Shown here: positions 1 to 8,105 of the stretch, one piece after another
Position numbering within the stretch: the stretch's first letter is position 1
Layout: each line of letters starts with the position of its first letter
NCBI GenBank assembly: GCA_018711985.1
Contig: DVHS01000186.1
Location: forward strand, 1 to 9,042
DNA length: 9,042 nt
From: Egerieenecus merdigallinarum
GTDB taxonomy: Bacteria > Bacillota > Clostridia > Christensenellales > Aristaeellaceae
Reading direction: 5' to 3'
Program-made: the position numbers and the translations under genes
The notes under the pieces: model-generated
Seen by the model: only the letters and a program-made list of their open reading frames with translations
Database searches by the model: none
Told to the model about the DNA's origin: nothing

Positions 1-51
1 AATAAATGCATAAAAAAAACCGCCCCGGATGCTGTGGCAGGGGAGAAAGTA

Positions 52-60
52 TGCTATAAT
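52..60 (+). promoter_or_regulatory. Extended -10 promoter for the GH127-esterase unit
   Basis: The sequence TGCTATAAT at 52-60 is a perfect -10 hexamer (TATAAT, 55-60) preceded by the TGn extension. No good -35 is seen at the normal distance (CTGTGG at 32-37), which is common for extended -10 promoters. Transcription should start near 67, leaving a leader of about 50 bases before the GH127 start codon at 117. The first 50 bases of the window hold no gene that I can see; they include an A-rich stretch (11-19) and a weak CCCC/GGGG pairing. Confidence 0.6.
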
Positions 61-116
61 GGCCCTATGCGAGCAAAAAGGAAGGATCAAGAATCGTCCT
101 AGGAGGAGGCTGGAAG

Positions 117-2057
117 ATGAACGACATCCAAGAAAAATTACCGCGCTGGGATCATGTATGCCTGAAAGACGGTATGCTGGCAAAGATACAGAAAAACGTC
201 GGCGCAAAGATGCTCCCTTTCCAGTGGCGTGCACTGAACGATGAAATACCCGATATAGAAAAAAGCCATTGCATTGAGAACTTTCGCATAGCGGCCGGGG
301 AGAGCAAGGGACAGTACTATGGCATGGTGTTCCAGGATAGCGACCTGGCCAAGTGGCTGGAGGCGGTAGCTTACCAGCTGGCGCTGGGCGGTTGCGGTGA
401 ACTGCGGGAAAAGGCGGAGGAAGCCATTGATCTGGTGGTCCGGGCGCAGATGCCTGACGGCTATCTCAATACCTATTTTCAGTGCAAGGCGCCGGATAAG
501 CGCTGGACCAACCTGCGGGATTGCCATGAGCTATATTGTGCGGGGCACATGATGGAAGCGGCGGTGGCGTGGTATCAAGCCACCGGCGAACGCAAGCTCC
601 TGGACGCCATGCTTCGCTTTGCGCGCCATATTGCGGATCATATTGGCCATGGGGAAGGAAAAATCCCCGGCGTACCCGGTCATGAGGAAATAGAGCTGGC
701 GCTGTGCAGGATGTATGATGTAACGGGCGAGGATTTCCTGCTGGACCTTGCCAGTTACTTTGTAGACGAGCGCGGACAAGAGCCTGACTACCTGGTGGTG
801 GAACATCCGGACCATAGCAATGACCATTGGTCCGGCATCGCCGACCTTGGGCGGAAATATGCCCAGCATCAGGCGCCCGTCCGGGAACAGGAAAAATTGG
901 AGGGCCACGCGGTACGCGCGCTGTACCTGGTGACAGGCATGGCGGATGTGGCGCAGCGTAAAAAGGATGAGGGCCTGCTGAATGCGGCACGCCGGCTGTT
1001 CCTCAATGCGGTGGACAAGCGCATGTACATCACCGGCGGCGTAGGTTCCACCTGCATCGGCGAGGCCTTTACCTACGACTATGATTTGCCCAACGATACC
1101 GCTTATGCGGAAACCTGCGCGTCCATTGCGCTGATCTTCGCGGCGCGGGCGCTGCTGCAGGCAGAGCGCAATGGCTTGTATGGCGATGTGATGGAACGGG
1201 CACTGTACAATACTTGCCTGGCCGGCATGAACGTCACGCAGGATGCCTTCTTCTACGTAAATCCGCTTTCTGTGCTTCCCGAAGCCAGCGAGAAGGACCC
1301 CACCAAAAAACACGTGCTGCCCACTCGGCCCGGCTGGTTTGGCTGCTCCTGCTGCCCGCCCAACCTGGCCCGGCTGCTCAGTTCTCTGGGCCAGTATGCT
1401 TACGGCACAGCCGGACAGGAAGTGCGTGTGCATCTTTATCTGGATGGTACGGCGGAACTGGACACGGATAATGGCCCTGTCCGCCTCACCGTGCATACCG
1501 AATATCCCGCCAGCGGCGAGATCCGCCTGGAAATCGACGGCGACTGTGACCTGGCGCTTCGCCTGCCTGCGTGGTGCCACGGAAGCTATGACCTGTCTGT
1601 AAACGCCCATGAAACTTCCCCGGCCATAGAAAAGGGCTACCTGCTTTTGCGTGGGTTGCGCGGGAAAAACCAGATGACTCTGACCCTGCCCATGATGCCC
1701 CGGCGGGTTTATACCCATTCGGCCGTGCGGGCCGATGTGGGCCGGGTGGCGATTATGCGCGGGCCTGTGGTCTACTGCGCGGAGAGCGCAGATAATGGGG
1801 CAAATCTGCACCTGCTGGCGCTGCCGCGCAGCGCAACGCTGATACAGGCATGGGATGAAAACCTCTTTGGTGGGGCGTGGCGGATCAAAGCCATGGGCCT
1901 GAAGCGCAACACAAATGATGCGGATGCACCGCTTTATACGGAAACGCCTCCCGGGCTGTATCCGGCGCAAATCAACTGGATTCCGTACTATCTGTGGGCG
2001 AACCGCGGAGAAGGGGAGATGGAAGTATGGCTCCGGGAGATTGTGTTGGGCAGCTGA
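117..2057 (+). CDS. GH127 family beta-L-arabinofuranosidase, cytoplasmic
   Basis: This 646-residue protein matches glycoside hydrolase family 127 (HypBA1-type, DUF1680) in length and motifs. Family members remove beta-L-arabinofuranose from plant glycans or hydroxyproline-linked arabino-oligosaccharides, using a cysteine nucleophile held by zinc. The key residues are visible. Glu316 in GEAFTYDYDLPN is the expected acid/base. Glu332 and Cys334 in YAETCAS, and Cys412 and Cys413 in GCSCCPPN, are the expected zinc ligands, with Cys413 (HypBA1 Cys418 position) or its neighbour Cys412 (Cys417 position, the reported nucleophile) in the catalytic pocket. The N-terminal two thirds is helical (alpha/alpha barrel) and residues from about 430 form beta domains. 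There is no signal peptide, so it acts in the cytoplasm on imported oligosaccharides. The start is set by AGGAGGAGG at 101-109. It is followed by, and overlaps, an esterase gene. The exact substrate is not readable from sequence, because GH127 homologues differ in specificity. Confidence 0.93.
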   Translation: MNDIQEKLPRWDHVCLKDGMLAKIQKNVGAKMLPFQWRALNDEIPDIEKSHCIENFRIAAGESKGQYYGMVFQDSDLAKWLEAVAYQLALGGCGELREKAEEAIDLVVRAQMPDGYLNTYFQCKAPDKRWTNLRDCHELYCAGHMMEAAVAWYQATGERKLLDAMLRFARHIADHIGHGEGKIPGVPGHEEIELALCRMYDVTGEDFLLDLASYFVDERGQEPDYLVVEHPDHSNDHWSGIADLGRKYAQHQAPVREQEKLEGHAVRALYLVTGMADVAQRKKDEGLLNAARRLFLNAVDKRMYITGGVGSTCIGEAFTYDYDLPNDTAYAETCASIALIFAARALLQAERNGLYGDVMERALYNTCLAGMNVTQDAFFYVNPLSVLPEASEKDPTKKHVLPTRPGWFGCSCCPPNLARLLSSLGQYAYGTAGQEVRVHLYLDGTAELDTDNGPVRLTVHTEYPASGEIRLEIDGDCDLALRLPAWCHGSYDLSVNAHETSPAIEKGYLLLRGLRGKNQMTLTLPMMPRRVYTHSAVRADVGRVAIMRGPVVYCAESADNGANLHLLALPRSATLIQAWDENLFGGAWRIKAMGLKRNTNDADAPLYTETPPGLYPAQINWIPYYLWANRGEGEMEVWLREIVLGS

Positions 2058-2704
2058 ACATTGACGGGCTGCAGGTGACGCTGCTAGGGGCATCGGGCGA
2101 AGAACGGCGGCCCTTGGTGTGGCTGCATGCGTCGCACGAGGCGGGTCAGGAAATCCATGACCGCTTGCACGTTCCCTGCGCGCTGGCCTGCGTGGACGGC
2201 GTGGACTGGAACCGGGACTTTTCTCCCTGGCCCGCGGTGCGGGTCTTTGCACGGGGCGCTGACTTTTCAGGCGGCGCCCCGGCTTATTTGGAGAAATTCA
2301 TGGCACTGCGGGAAAAGTTGGAGCGCCGGGTGGCGTTTCCGGTGACGGAAAGCTACCTGGCCGGATATTCGCTGGCGGGGCTTTTCGCGGTGTATGCATG
2401 GCTGCGGGGGATGCCCGTGGAGGGAGTTGGCTGCTTTTCCGGCTCCCTGTGGTATGATCGATTTGCGGACTGGGCCCAAAGCCAGTATGCTGCGCCGGTG
2501 CGTTTGGCCCTTAGCATAGGGGACCGGGAAAAGCGCACGGGCAACCCGCGCATGGCGCAGGGGGAGGCGTGCACCCGCTTGCTGGCGGCGCATTGGGCAA
2601 AACAAATGCCCGTCCGCTTCTGGCTGGAGAAGGGCGGGCATTTTGACCATACCACCGTGCGGATTGCCCGGGGCATTGATTGTCTGCTGGGTGCCGCCGA
2701 GTAA
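2027..2704 (+). CDS. Alpha/beta-hydrolase esterase (putative esterase family)
   Basis: A 225-residue alpha/beta hydrolase resembling the esterase D/enterochelin esterase group (Pfam Esterase). The nucleophile elbow is GYSLAG with Ser115. Asp166 in SIGDREK is a plausible acid, and His205 in EKGGHFDH is the expected catalytic histidine. No signal peptide is seen, so it is cytoplasmic. I prefer the ATG at 2027 because AGGGGAG at 2012-2018 sits 8 bases upstream; an in-frame GTG at 1994 would add 11 arginine-rich, unconvincing residues. The gene overlaps the last 31 bases of the GH127 gene in another frame, which suggests translational coupling and a joint role. My inference is that it removes acyl or aryl esters (acetyl, feruloyl) from arabinose-containing oligosaccharides before or after GH127 acts. 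It could equally act on an unrelated small ester. Confidence 0.85.
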   Translation: MAPGDCVGQLNIDGLQVTLLGASGEERRPLVWLHASHEAGQEIHDRLHVPCALACVDGVDWNRDFSPWPAVRVFARGADFSGGAPAYLEKFMALREKLERRVAFPVTESYLAGYSLAGLFAVYAWLRGMPVEGVGCFSGSLWYDRFADWAQSQYAAPVRLALSIGDREKRTGNPRMAQGEACTRLLAAHWAKQMPVRFWLEKGGHFDHTTVRIARGIDCLLGAAE

Positions 2705-2707
2705 GGA

Positions 2708-5182
2708 TTATTCTTCCCCGGCAACCGGGAACCACATGCTGCTGGAAAGCGCAAAGGGCGTATCCGCCTGGATCTTGTCCCAGATGCGTGTCCAGTCCTC
2801 GCCTTCGGCCAGCACGGGGCAGAAATTGTTTACCGAAAGATCTCCAGAGGAGGAGGTCAACACGGGCAGCAGCTCCACCACCACCCCCTGGTAGCGCCCC
2901 AGAATGTCAAAGCGGAGGCGCAACCGTGCCAGCGTGCCGTCAAAGGTGGTCATATCATGGGTACCACCAAACATCAGGTTGCCCAGGCTGTACAGAATCA
3001 CTGTCCCGTTTTGGGCGTCCACTCCTTGCACCACATGGGGGTGGGTGCCGATGACGATGTCCACGCCCGCGGAGATGGCCGCCTGGGCCATTTGCTCCTG
3101 GAGATCGTTATGCTTGGGATCGTATTCGGTGCCCCAGTGGCAGGAATAGAGAATAACTTCGCATGCTGCGGCCTTCAGCTGCTCAACGTCCCGCTGTATG
3201 ACGCCGGGGTCCTGCTTAAAGGTCGTCTCCCGGCATCCGCCAAAGCCGATTTTGTGGCCGTTGTAGTCCCACACGTACACGTCCCCATAGCCGCTGTATG
3301 CCACACCCACCGCCGCCAGGGCTTCCCGGGTGGAGGCTTCCCCGGCGGACTGATAATCAATTACATGATTGTTGGCCAGGTTGACCTGCTCGATGCTGGC
3401 ATCCACCAGCGCCTGGGCATAGCTGGTGGCCCCGCGAAAAATGTATTGCTTGTTCTTGGTCATGTTGCTGGCGTCGTCCTTCAGGACGCACTCCAGGTTG
3501 ACCAGGGTCATGTCGTCATCCTCAAAAAGTTCGGTAAGGTTGGCAAAAGGGTAATCCAATCCATACTGTTCCAGATAGGCAGGAAGTCCCTGGGGACTGT
3601 CCTGCCATTTTTCGCGTGTGCCCAGCACCACGTCACCGCCCAGGGTGATGACCAACTCCATGTCTTCGGGCGTGAGCTCCGGGGGCGTTTCCGCCTGGGG
3701 GAGGGCGGGTTCCTCTTGGGTGGAGGAGGCGGCTTCGGTGGCAGTCGCGTTGCCGCTGACGGCAGCAGCCTCCCGGGTTCGGGCATCCGGATCATCCAGA
3801 ATGAGCACCTTGGTATGGTAGGGGAGATGTGTCCAGAGCCAGTAGGCGTTTATGCCGTTTTCATCGGGCCGATTTTGGATGCGCACGCAGCCGTGGGACG
3901 CCTTGGTACCCAATAGCGCCGACTGGATGGAGAAGTCCTTCCAATCCTTGGTCATGCGGTAAGCACATTGGTGCAGCAGATTCCCTCCGTCATAGCGGAT
4001 AACATAGTCGTAGTTGTTTCCGCTCAGGGAGAAGTCGCTCATGTGTTCCAGGGTGAAGAAAGCGCCGGCAGTGGTTTCCTGATAGAGCTTGTTCTTTTCC
4101 ACCAGGCCTGTGCTCACTTTGAGCTCGCCGATGCGTGTCCCCTGATGGAATACCACCAGGGTTTGCGTGCGCTTGTCCAGCAGCAGGCCGTAGTCGCTGT
4201 CCGTGGGCAAGGTCATCAGCCGATCTTCCTGCACGTAGCCTTCCGTCCAGGAGCCATCCTCATGGTTGTAGGCGCCCACCTTGACCCATCCGTCCGCGGG
4301 CGCCTGCAAAATTTGCACTCCCTGAGACTGGCCATGCACCGTGCCCAGGGATTTGCTTTTGGTGGAAGGCTCGGCATACAGCTTCTGATGGGAAGTGCTC
4401 TTCAGGTCCACCACGGTCAGGGGACGCTGCATCCAGGTCCACAGTTCCGCATCGGTGAGGCCATCCTGGGGCAAATAGTCCGCCGCCACGGTTAGCTCCG
4501 GCAAGGTATATGCGCCATCCACCAGGGTGACGGGAATATCCACGGCATACGCCGGGTTCTCCTCCGCCCAAAAGCGAAGCACATATTCTCCGGCGGGCTG
4601 CCGCTGGCCGTTGATGATGCCATCCCAGTCATAGTTGAAACTCTTATAGGTGGAAATGGTTTTGCGCTTGGTGACGATGGGATTTTCCATGTCCTCCGCG
4701 TGGTAGAACGCAACGCAGAGCATGCCTGTGCGCACCATTTTGACCTCGGCAAACCAGTCCAGGCCACCATCCAGGTACAAGGTTTTTCCACTGGGGAGGG
4801 CATAAACCAGGGCCTGCTTGCTGCGCCCCACCTTTACAGGCTGGCTGACCCCATGGATGCCGTCCGGTGTTACGAAGGTGGCGGTAAGGGTATAGGTAAG
4901 CTGCTGCAAGGGCTCCTGATTCACGCCCAGCCCGTCCCAGACAAATACATTCTCTCCAGCCTGCACAGGAAGGTCTTCCGCAAGACGAAGGCACTCCTGC
5001 CCCAGGCCGTCGGTAAGCACCAGGGTAACCGTGCCCGCCTGAGGTGATGTGAGCAACAGCTCCTGCTGGGAATAACCGGTAATTTGTCCGGGAATGCTTA
5101 AGGCAAAGTCAGCTTCTTCGGCCCACGCGCTGCCAAAAATCAGCAGCAGCGCTGCCAGCAGGGACAGAAAAAAAGTGCGCAA
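2708..5182 (-). CDS. Exported L,D-transpeptidase-CapA fusion protein
   Basis: An 824-residue multidomain exported protein. Residues 1-21 form a signal peptide ending SAWA. Residues about 28-120 and 125-232 look like two FlgD/Ig-like domains, each with a WDG turn. An SH3-like domain lies at about 255-322. The YkuD L,D-transpeptidase domain (about 330-463) has His404 and the SHGCVRIQN motif with Cys432 and Arg434, so it appears active; such enzymes form 3-3 peptidoglycan crosslinks or attach molecules to the wall. After an Ala/Glu/Pro-rich linker (464-507) comes a CapA/PGA_cap domain (508-776) of calcineurin-like fold. Its motifs include GGD (Asp517), NLE (Glu564), LANNH (His606), CHWG (His682), GTHPH (His714, His716) and YSLGN. 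The start is a TTG, preceded by GGGGGG at 5189-5194 with 6-base spacing; no ATG or GTG fits. It converges with the esterase gene. No capB, capC or other polyglutamate genes are in the window, so the role of the CapA part is open. Confidence 0.9.
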   Translation of the reverse strand: MRTFFLSLLAALLLIFGSAWAEEADFALSIPGQITGYSQQELLLTSPQAGTVTLVLTDGLGQECLRLAEDLPVQAGENVFVWDGLGVNQEPLQQLTYTLTATFVTPDGIHGVSQPVKVGRSKQALVYALPSGKTLYLDGGLDWFAEVKMVRTGMLCVAFYHAEDMENPIVTKRKTISTYKSFNYDWDGIINGQRQPAGEYVLRFWAEENPAYAVDIPVTLVDGAYTLPELTVAADYLPQDGLTDAELWTWMQRPLTVVDLKSTSHQKLYAEPSTKSKSLGTVHGQSQGVQILQAPADGWVKVGAYNHEDGSWTEGYVQEDRLMTLPTDSDYGLLLDKRTQTLVVFHQGTRIGELKVSTGLVEKNKLYQETTAGAFFTLEHMSDFSLSGNNYDYVIRYDGGNLLHQCAYRMTKDWKDFSIQSALLGTKASHGCVRIQNRPDENGINAYWLWTHLPYHTKVLILDDPDARTREAAAVSGNATATEAASSTQEEPALPQAETPPELTPEDMELVITLGGDVVLGTREKWQDSPQGLPAYLEQYGLDYPFANLTELFEDDDMTLVNLECVLKDDASNMTKNKQYIFRGATSYAQALVDASIEQVNLANNHVIDYQSAGEASTREALAAVGVAYSGYGDVYVWDYNGHKIGFGGCRETTFKQDPGVIQRDVEQLKAAACEVILYSCHWGTEYDPKHNDLQEQMAQAAISAGVDIVIGTHPHVVQGVDAQNGTVILYSLGNLMFGGTHDMTTFDGTLARLRLRFDILGRYQGVVVELLPVLTSSSGDLSVNNFCPVLAEGEDWTRIWDKIQADTPFALSSSMWFPVAGEE

Positions 5183-5214
5183 AAAAATCCCCCCGTGCCA
5201 ATGACGTTTTCTTC

Positions 5215-5243
5215 ATCTTACGAAAAAAAGGAGAAAATGTCAA
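5215..5243 (-). promoter_or_regulatory. Near-consensus sigma-A promoter of the L,D-transpeptidase-CapA gene
   Basis: On the minus strand a perfect -35 TTGACA (5243-5238) is followed after 17 bases by TAAGAT (5220-5215), a 5 of 6 match to the -10. Transcription should begin near 5208, giving a leader of about 26 bases before the TTG start codon. The promoter lies in the 104-base gap after nrdG, so this gene has its own transcription start and need not depend on the nrdDG transcript. Confidence 0.8.
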
Positions 5244-5266
5244 TTCACAGGGGGATAGGTTTTACA

Positions 5267-5296
5267 TTCCCCAGCAAGCCGCGAAATTACGGGGAA
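5267..5296 (-). terminator. Inverted repeat at the end of nrdG, possible weak terminator
   Basis: GGGGAA at 5291-5296 and TTCCCC at 5267-5272 can pair to a 6-bp stem with an 18-base loop spanning the nrdG stop codon. Read leftward, the stem is not followed by a run of T, so it is a poor intrinsic terminator. It is listed only because nothing better separates nrdG from the next promoter; read-through into the next gene is likely. Confidence 0.2.
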
Positions 5297-5850
5297 GGCT
5301 TTAGGTCATGGCTGGCATAAATGGTCTCGTCCTGCCAAAGCACCACATGTCCGGAGGACAGGGTTTGGGGCAAATCAATCAGCCGCTGGTTGCTGCTGCC
5401 CCGGAAGCGCAGGGTGATGTCATGGAGTTCCTGCACAAACTCTCCATCCACCAGCACATCCAGCAGGGAAAGCAGCGCATCCGTCTCTTTGCAGCGGCAC
5501 CGGGCAGGCACTTGCCCCAGCAGCTGTTCCAGCGTATAACCCGAATAGCACCAAATGCTTTTTCCTGGACATTGCTGCCGGAAGCGGCGCAGAAAGGGAA
5601 GCAAGGCCTCCTGATTCTCTGGCTCCATGGGTTCACCACCCAGGAGCGTAAGCCCGGCAATGTAGGTGGGTTCGCAGCTTTGAATGATTTCTTCCTCCGT
5701 GGCGGGGGTAAAGGGCTGACCGTAGTGAAAGTCCCAGGCTATGGCATTAAAGCAGTTTTTGCACCGGTGGGTACAGCCGGAAACAAACAGGCTGGTACGA
5801 ACTCCCGGACCGTTGGCAATGTCATAATGCTTGATATTGGCGTAGTACAT
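5287..5850 (-). CDS. nrdG: Anaerobic ribonucleoside-triphosphate reductase activating protein
   Basis: A 187-residue radical SAM enzyme that installs the glycyl radical on NrdD by reductive cleavage of S-adenosylmethionine. The iron-sulfur motif is GCTHRCKNC, with Cys26, Cys30 and Cys33 in the CxxxCxxC spacing of radical SAM activases. LLGGEP at 69-74 is the SAM-binding GGEP motif. The C-terminal DGEF...LRFRGSSNQR segment (about 135-155) is typical of NrdG. The start is the ATG at 5850; the frame stays open further upstream, but that extension only overlaps the end of nrdD and has no NrdG-like sequence. AGGGAG lies 12 bases before the ATG and GGGG directly abuts it, so the ribosome binding site is not ideal and coupling to nrdD translation is likely. 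The gap to the nrdD stop is 17 bases. The length is normal for the family. Confidence 0.95.
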   Translation of the reverse strand: MYYANIKHYDIANGPGVRTSLFVSGCTHRCKNCFNAIAWDFHYGQPFTPATEEEIIQSCEPTYIAGLTLLGGEPMEPENQEALLPFLRRFRQQCPGKSIWCYSGYTLEQLLGQVPARCRCKETDALLSLLDVLVDGEFVQELHDITLRFRGSSNQRLIDLPQTLSSGHVVLWQDETIYASHDLKPSP

Positions 5851-5867
5851 CCCCTGAACTATCTCCC

Positions 5868-8024
5868 TTACAGATGGAGCACCCGCTCCTTGATCTCCTG
5901 GGTGCGGCCCTGGTTCCAGAATTGGGTACCGATATAGCCGCAAGTGCGGCGCGCAACGTTCAGGGTGTTCTGATCCCGGTTGCCGCAGCGGGGGCACTGC
6001 CACAGGAGCTTGCCGTTGTCCTCCACAATGCTGATTTCACCGTCATAGCCGCACTGCTGGCAGTAGTCGGATTTGGTGTTCAGCTCCGCGTACATGATGT
6101 TGTCGTAGATAAACTGGATGACGCTGATGACTGCCTCCAGGTTATCCTGCATGTTGGGAACCTCCACATAGCTTACCGCGCCGCCAGTGGACAGCGCCTG
6201 GAACTGGGCTTCAAAGCGCAGCTTGGAGAAGGCGTCAATTTCCTCGGTGACGTTCACATGATAGCTGTTGGTAATGTATCCCTTGTCCGTTACTCCCTTG
6301 ATGATGCCAAAGCGGCGTTGCAGGCACTTGGCAAACTTGTAGGTGGTGCTTTCAATGGGGGAACCATAGATGCTGAAGAAGATGTTGGTTTCCTTGGTCC
6401 AGCGGGCGCAGGCATCGTTCATGTGCCGCATGACTTCCAGGGCAAAGCCCGTGGCGCTGGGATCGGTGTGGGACTTGCCGGTCATGTAGCGGACGCATTC
6501 GCACAGCCCTGCATAGCCCAGGGAAATGGTGGAATAACCGCCATAAAGCAGCTTGTCAATGGGTTCGCCCTTCTTCAAGCGGGCAATGGCGCCATATTGC
6601 CAAAGGATGGGCGCCGCGTCGCTGAGGGTTCCCTTCAGCCGGTTGTGGCGGCACATGAGCGCCCGGTAGCACAGGGCCAGCCGCTCATCAAATATCTCCC
6701 AGAATTTGTCCATGTCCCGGTTGGAGCTCAGGGCCACATCCACCAGGTTGATGGTGACCACGCCCTGGTTGAAACGGCCATAGAACTTGTAGTTGCCGTT
6801 TTCGTCCTTCCAGGGGTTCAGGGCGCTGCGGCAGCCCATCACCGGGAAGCAGTTGCCCTCCTTGAGCTCCTTCATCTTCTTTTCGGAGATGTAGTCGGGT
6901 ACCATGCGCTTGGCGGTGCACTTGGCCGCCAACTGGGTCAGGTAGAAGTATTCCGTGCCCTCGCGGATGTTGTCCTCCTCCAGGACGTAGATCAGCTTGG
7001 GGAAAGCGGGGGTGATCCATACGCCCGCCTCGTTCTTCACACCCTGGTAGCGCTGCCGCAGGGTCTCCTCGATAATCAGGGCAAGGTCCTTCTTCTCCTG
7101 AGGATTGCGGGCCTCGTTCAGATACATGAACACCGTGAGGAAGGGGGCCTGACCATTGGTGGTCATCAGGGTGATTACCTGATACTGGATGGTCTGCACG
7201 CCCTTTTGAATTTCCCGGCGCAGGCGCATTTCCACAATGCGGTCAATGATCTCCTGGGAGGGATGGCTGTCCATGGCCTCAATTTCCCCCAGAACTTCCT
7301 GGCGGATCTTTTCCCGGGAAATCTGTACGAAGGGGGCAAGATGGGTGAGGCTGATGCTCTGACCGCCATACTGGTTGGAGGCCACTTGCGCGATGATCTG
7401 TGTGGCGATGTTGCAGGCGGTGGAGAAGCTATGGGGCTTCTCAATAAGGGTTTCACTGATGACGGTGCCGTTTTGCAGCATGTCGTCCAGGTTTACCAGG
7501 TCGCAGTTATGCATGTGCTGGGCATAATAATCGGAGTCGTGGAAATGGATGATCCCTTCCCGATCCGCATCCACGATTTCCTTGGGCAGGAGCAGACGGC
7601 GCGTCAGGTCGCGGCTCACTTCGCCCGCCATGTAGTCCCGCTGTACGCTGTTGACCACCGGGTCCTTGTTGGCGTTTTCCTGCTTGACTTCTTCGTTGTT
7701 GCATTCAATCAGGGACAGAATCCGGTCGTCAGTGGTGTTGGCCTTGCGGACCAGGGAGCGGTTATAGCGGTAACGCACATATCCCTTGGCCACCTCAAAG
7801 GCACCGCTGGCCATGATCTGATTTTCCACCATATCCTGGATCTCCTCCACGGAGACCGCCCGGTTCATCTTCTCACACTTGTAGGCAATATATTCCGCCG
7901 CCTCACGGATCTGCTCCTCGGTCATTTCCCGGTGGAGGCTGGCTTCGTTGGCCTTGGTAATGGCCACAATGATCTTGGAGGAGTCGAAGTCCACCTCGGA
8001 CCCGTTCCGCTTGATAACCTTCAT
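5868..8024 (-). CDS. nrdD: Anaerobic (class III) ribonucleoside-triphosphate reductase
   Basis: A 718-residue oxygen-sensitive reductase that makes deoxyribonucleotides from NTPs with a glycyl radical. An ATP-cone, the allosteric activity domain, occupies about residues 1-90 (MKVIKRNGSEVDFD start). The catalytic barrel contains HNC (Cys174) and MGCRS (Cys398), the expected active-site cysteines. Near the C-terminus, Cys655, Cys658, Cys677 and Cys680 form a CxxC...CxxC zinc site. The radical loop is RRTCGYIGT with Gly696 as the radical-bearing glycine. The ATG at 8024 is chosen because AGGAGAG (plus-strand 8032-8038) lies 7 bases upstream and the protein begins exactly at the ATP-cone; the open frame upstream to 8234 has no family similarity and crosses the divergent promoter region. 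It is the first gene of an nrdD-nrdG operon, divergent from a Crp/Fnr-type regulator. I could find no convincing NrdR box in front of it. Confidence 0.97.
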   Translation of the reverse strand: MKVIKRNGSEVDFDSSKIIVAITKANEASLHREMTEEQIREAAEYIAYKCEKMNRAVSVEEIQDMVENQIMASGAFEVAKGYVRYRYNRSLVRKANTTDDRILSLIECNNEEVKQENANKDPVVNSVQRDYMAGEVSRDLTRRLLLPKEIVDADREGIIHFHDSDYYAQHMHNCDLVNLDDMLQNGTVISETLIEKPHSFSTACNIATQIIAQVASNQYGGQSISLTHLAPFVQISREKIRQEVLGEIEAMDSHPSQEIIDRIVEMRLRREIQKGVQTIQYQVITLMTTNGQAPFLTVFMYLNEARNPQEKKDLALIIEETLRQRYQGVKNEAGVWITPAFPKLIYVLEEDNIREGTEYFYLTQLAAKCTAKRMVPDYISEKKMKELKEGNCFPVMGCRSALNPWKDENGNYKFYGRFNQGVVTINLVDVALSSNRDMDKFWEIFDERLALCYRALMCRHNRLKGTLSDAAPILWQYGAIARLKKGEPIDKLLYGGYSTISLGYAGLCECVRYMTGKSHTDPSATGFALEVMRHMNDACARWTKETNIFFSIYGSPIESTTYKFAKCLQRRFGIIKGVTDKGYITNSYHVNVTEEIDAFSKLRFEAQFQALSTGGAVSYVEVPNMQDNLEAVISVIQFIYDNIMYAELNTKSDYCQQCGYDGEISIVEDNGKLLWQCPRCGNRDQNTLNVARRTCGYIGTQFWNQGRTQEIKERVLHL

Positions 8025-8066
8025 TCCCAATCTCTCCTCTGCGAGTTGTTTCAAAACGCGTCCCCT

Positions 8067-8095
8067 ATTGTACGAATCCTGTCGAAAAAAATCTG
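8067..8095 (-). promoter_or_regulatory. Probable nrdDG promoter with poor -35
   Basis: On the minus strand TACAAT (8072-8067) is a 5 of 6 match to the -10 hexamer. The -35 position at 17-base spacing is CAGATT, which does not resemble TTGACA. Such a promoter would normally need an activator. The start would be near 8060, with a leader of about 36 bases. The TCTGT-N4-ACAGA palindrome is centred roughly 38 bp upstream of that start, near the place used by class II Crp/Fnr activators. An alternative start further upstream (TATTAT on the minus strand within 8120-8130) cannot be excluded. Confidence 0.35.
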
Positions 8096-8105
8096 TTGCC
8101 ACAGA
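8092..8105. promoter_or_regulatory. Palindrome TCTGT-N4-ACAGA, candidate Crp/Fnr-type operator
   Basis: The 14-bp sequence TCTGTTGCCACAGA is palindromic at 12 of 14 positions. It has five-base arms separated by four bases, the same geometry as the Fnr consensus TTGAT-N4-ATCAA. It covers the -35 hexamer of the regulator promoter (8096-8101), where binding would repress, and sits just upstream of the weak nrdDG promoter, where binding could activate. The neighbouring Crp/Fnr-family protein is the obvious candidate ligand. A palindrome this good could occur by chance in a 140-bp region, so the case rests on position and on the similar site at 8795-8808. Confidence 0.4.

Noticed and set aside
531..2252. 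573-codon minus-strand frame opposite the GH127 gene
   Set aside because: The translation is low-complexity Arg/Pro/His-rich and mirrors the GH127 codon pattern; no ribosome binding site supports it.
2714..2731. TTCCCCGG/CCGGGAA hairpin at the convergent gene ends as a two-way terminator
   Set aside because: The stem needs a bulged C, lies inside the 3' end of the fusion gene, and has no T-run on either side.
5238..5249. TGTCAATTCACA near-palindrome as a third regulator site
   Set aside because: It has a six-base rather than four-base gap, and half of it is simply the consensus -35 of the fusion-gene promoter; the similarity to the other sites is weak.
5851..6003. N-terminal extension of nrdG by 51 residues
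   Set aside because: It only overlaps the end of nrdD in another frame; NrdG family sequence begins at MYYANIKHYD.
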